Source: a virus. Taken from it: a stretch of 20,255 nucleotides of DNA. Both the position numbers and the translations under genes were made by a program. The notes under the pieces were generated by a model. The model made no database searches. It was not told where the DNA came from and saw nothing but the letters and a program-made list of their open reading frames with translations. The DNA lies in the IMG/VR virus record IMGVR_UViG_3300033993_000015, positions 1 through 20,255 of that record. One strand, written 5' to 3'. Shown one piece after another: positions 19,040-20,255 of this stretch; the stretch's first letter is position 1; each line of letters opens with the position of its first letter.

Positions 19040-20255
19040 ATGGCCGATCCGAAAAAGATTTCCGAACTTACGACCGCTGGCCCCCTTACCGGCGTCGAGC
19101 TTCTGCCTATTGTGCAGAACAGCGGCACCTTGCAAACCAACCTAGCTACGGTCGCCATCTTCGCCACCAGCGCCGTCACCAATGACGTGGCTGCTGTTTC
19201 GCTGCGCCTCGACAATGTGTCGGCTGCCGTCTCCGCTAACACGGCCGCCATCACCTCTGTCAATGCGGTTGTCTCGGCGCTTGAGGTTCGTGTCAGTGCC
19301 GTTTCGGCTGCGGCCGTCTCCCTTTCCTCGGCCCTCACGTCCACCAACAACGTGGTGTCGGCTCTCGAAGTTCGGGTCAGCGCGGCCTCCGCAACCGGCG
19401 TGGCTAATGCTGCCGCTATCACGTCCATCAACAATGTTGTCTCCGCTCTAGAAATCCGCGTCAGCGCAGTTTCGGCTACCGGTGTCACCAATGCGGCGGC
19501 AATCACCTCCATTAACAATGTGGTGTCCGCGCTTGAGATCCGCGTAAGTGCGGCCTCTGCAACCGGTGCCGCCAACTCGGCTGCCATCACCTCTATCAAC
19601 AATGTGGTGTCGGTCCTTGATGTGCGGTTGACTGCCGTCTCGGCTTCCGTCTCCGTCCTCAACGTGCAGATGCTGGCAGTCCAAGCCTCCATCTCCGCTA
19701 TCAATTCGGCCCTCGCAGCCATTGACGCCTCCGCTCTGGCTGCCCTTGAACCGCGCGTCTCGGCCCTCGAAATCCGCGTGGCTGCCGTTTCGGCTTCCGT
19801 CTCGGCGCTCCAAGTCCAAGTCAACGCGGTCTCCGTCCTCACCTCCATCAATGCTGCCGCCATCACCTCCGTCAACGCGGTTGTCTCGACCAAAGTCAAT
19901 AGGGTCGGCGACTTCCTGACGGAAGTTCAGTACATCGACTTTGATACGTCGGGCAGTACGGCACCTACGACAGCCGGCGAACTTACTTGGAATTTGAACG
20001 ACGGTACCCTCGACGTTGGCCTATATAACGGCGTGACTCTGCAAGTCGGGCAGGAAACTCTCTTTTATATCAAGAACGGCGCCGCCGTCTCTATTGCCAC
20101 TGGCCAGCTTGTCATGGCTACCAGCGCTCTCGGCGCCTCCGGCAAGATTATCGGCGCGCCCGCCATTGCCGACGGTACTATCTCGCCCGAATATTTCCTT
20201 GGCGTGGCAGCCCAGACCATTGCCCCCAACGACTTCGGCTATGTTGCTGACTTCG
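19040..20255 (+). CDS. Coiled-coil tail fibre E, 3'-truncated by the window edge
   Basis: An open frame from ATG 19040 to the last base (405 codons, no stop). Residues 1-40 (ADPKKISELTTAGPLTGVEL, LPIVQNSGTLQTN) form the ISELT-x-x-x-x-x-G-x-ELLPIVQ type of fibre anchor. Residues about 50-290 are an alanine/valine/serine-rich coiled coil with a 28-residue repeat (four heptads). From about residue 295 (GDFLTEVQYIDFDTS, then GELTWNLNDGTLDVGLYNGV, QVGQETLFYIKNG) begins a beta-rich fibre domain common in phages. GGGAATCCAG precedes the ATG. The long coiled coil suggests a rod that places a distal receptor-binding head, probably encoded beyond the window. It is the only coiled-coil fibre among those seen. 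Confidence 0.87.
   Translation, partial: MADPKKISELTTAGPLTGVELLPIVQNSGTLQTNLATVAIFATSAVTNDVAAVSLRLDNVSAAVSANTAAITSVNAVVSALEVRVSAVSAAAVSLSSALTSTNNVVSALEVRVSAASATGVANAAAITSINNVVSALEIRVSAVSATGVTNAAAITSINNVVSALEIRVSAASATGAANSAAITSINNVVSVLDVRLTAVSASVSVLNVQMLAVQASISAINSALAAIDASALAALEPRVSALEIRVAAVSASVSALQVQVNAVSVLTSINAAAITSVNAVVSTKVNRVGDFLTEVQYIDFDTSGSTAPTTAGELTWNLNDGTLDVGLYNGVTLQVGQETLFYIKNGAAVSIATGQLVMATSALGASGKIIGAPAIADGTISPEYFLGVAAQTIAPNDFGYVADF
19346..19681 (+). repeat. 84-bp (28-residue) tandem repeat in the coiled-coil fibre
   Basis: Units begin at 19346, 19430, 19514 and 19598, exactly 84 bases apart, each starting NNVVS and continuing (A/V)L-(E/D)-(V/I)-R. Units 1-3 hold SATG-(V/A)-x-NxAAITSI; unit 4 has diverged in its second half. 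28 residues equal four heptads. Codons vary among units while protein is conserved. Confidence 0.9.

Noticed and set aside
19346-19681. 84-base tandem repeat as a CRISPR-like or iteron array
   Set aside because: The units are in frame, differ mostly at synonymous positions, and code for heptad repeats without spacers, so they are protein repeats.
18979-19899. 306-codon - strand frame opposite the coiled-coil fibre
   Set aside because: Its repetitive Ala/Thr/Glu sequence is the mirror of the 84-base repeat on the + strand, where the frame continues open with a clear fibre anchor and heptads.
1-20255. tRNA genes, integrase, attachment site or defence-system genes
   Set aside because: None could be recognised on either strand; the window is filled by late virion and lysis genes.

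Overview
The window is a continuous stretch of a tailed-phage (or prophage-like) genome. Every supported gene lies on the + strand, intergenic gaps are tiny, and neighbouring genes repeatedly overlap by 1-4 bases (ATGA, GTGA, TGATG, TAATG). Bases are GC-rich with many C/G-ending codons. No host gene, tRNA, rRNA, integrase, replication gene or CRISPR array is visible. The portal type, the gp11-like adaptor, the absence of a tape-measure or sheath gene and the run of short fibres point to a short-tailed (podovirus-like) virion. The three-segment holin resembles those of alphaproteobacterial gene-transfer agents, so an alphaproteobacterial host, perhaps aquatic, is a reasonable but unproven guess.

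Layout. (1) 1-7136, packaging and head: 5'-truncated large terminase, portal, a 65-residue helical protein, a GroES-like co-chaperonin, a scaffold-like protein, a protein of unknown role, a decoration-type protein and the major capsid protein. A textbook terminator follows the capsid gene. (2) 7137-7298 is the only sizeable non-coding gap: terminator, a candidate sigma70-type promoter, a 14-bp palindrome and a 10-bp inverted repeat. (3) 7299-10039: two small virion-type proteins, a small basic conserved protein, then a lysis group (two membrane proteins, a GTA-type holin, a GH108 muramidase). (4) 10042-11711: six consecutive small, very basic proteins of unknown function, three ending in a shared lysine/glycine-rich tail; a seventh basic gene lies at 13179. 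(5) 11712-14570: two adaptor-like genes, a free-standing LAGLIDADG homing endonuclease wedged between them, a CxxC/CxxC zinc-ribbon-like protein and a structural protein. (6) 14572-20255: a mosaic of five fibre-like genes and three small companions, including a fibre-plus-partner cassette present twice and a coiled-coil fibre running off the right edge.

The genes make sense together: terminase and portal package DNA into a shell built by the scaffold and capsid proteins, perhaps with a phage-encoded GroES; adaptors and fibres complete the tail; holin and muramidase release progeny.

The points most worth a second look are the cluster of small basic proteins, a fibre gene that apparently starts at ATT inside a 13-codon mini-ORF, the structured leader behind the capsid gene, the duplicated fibre cassette, and the homing endonuclease fitted exactly between two coupled genes. 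All family calls come from reading the sequence, not from database searches.
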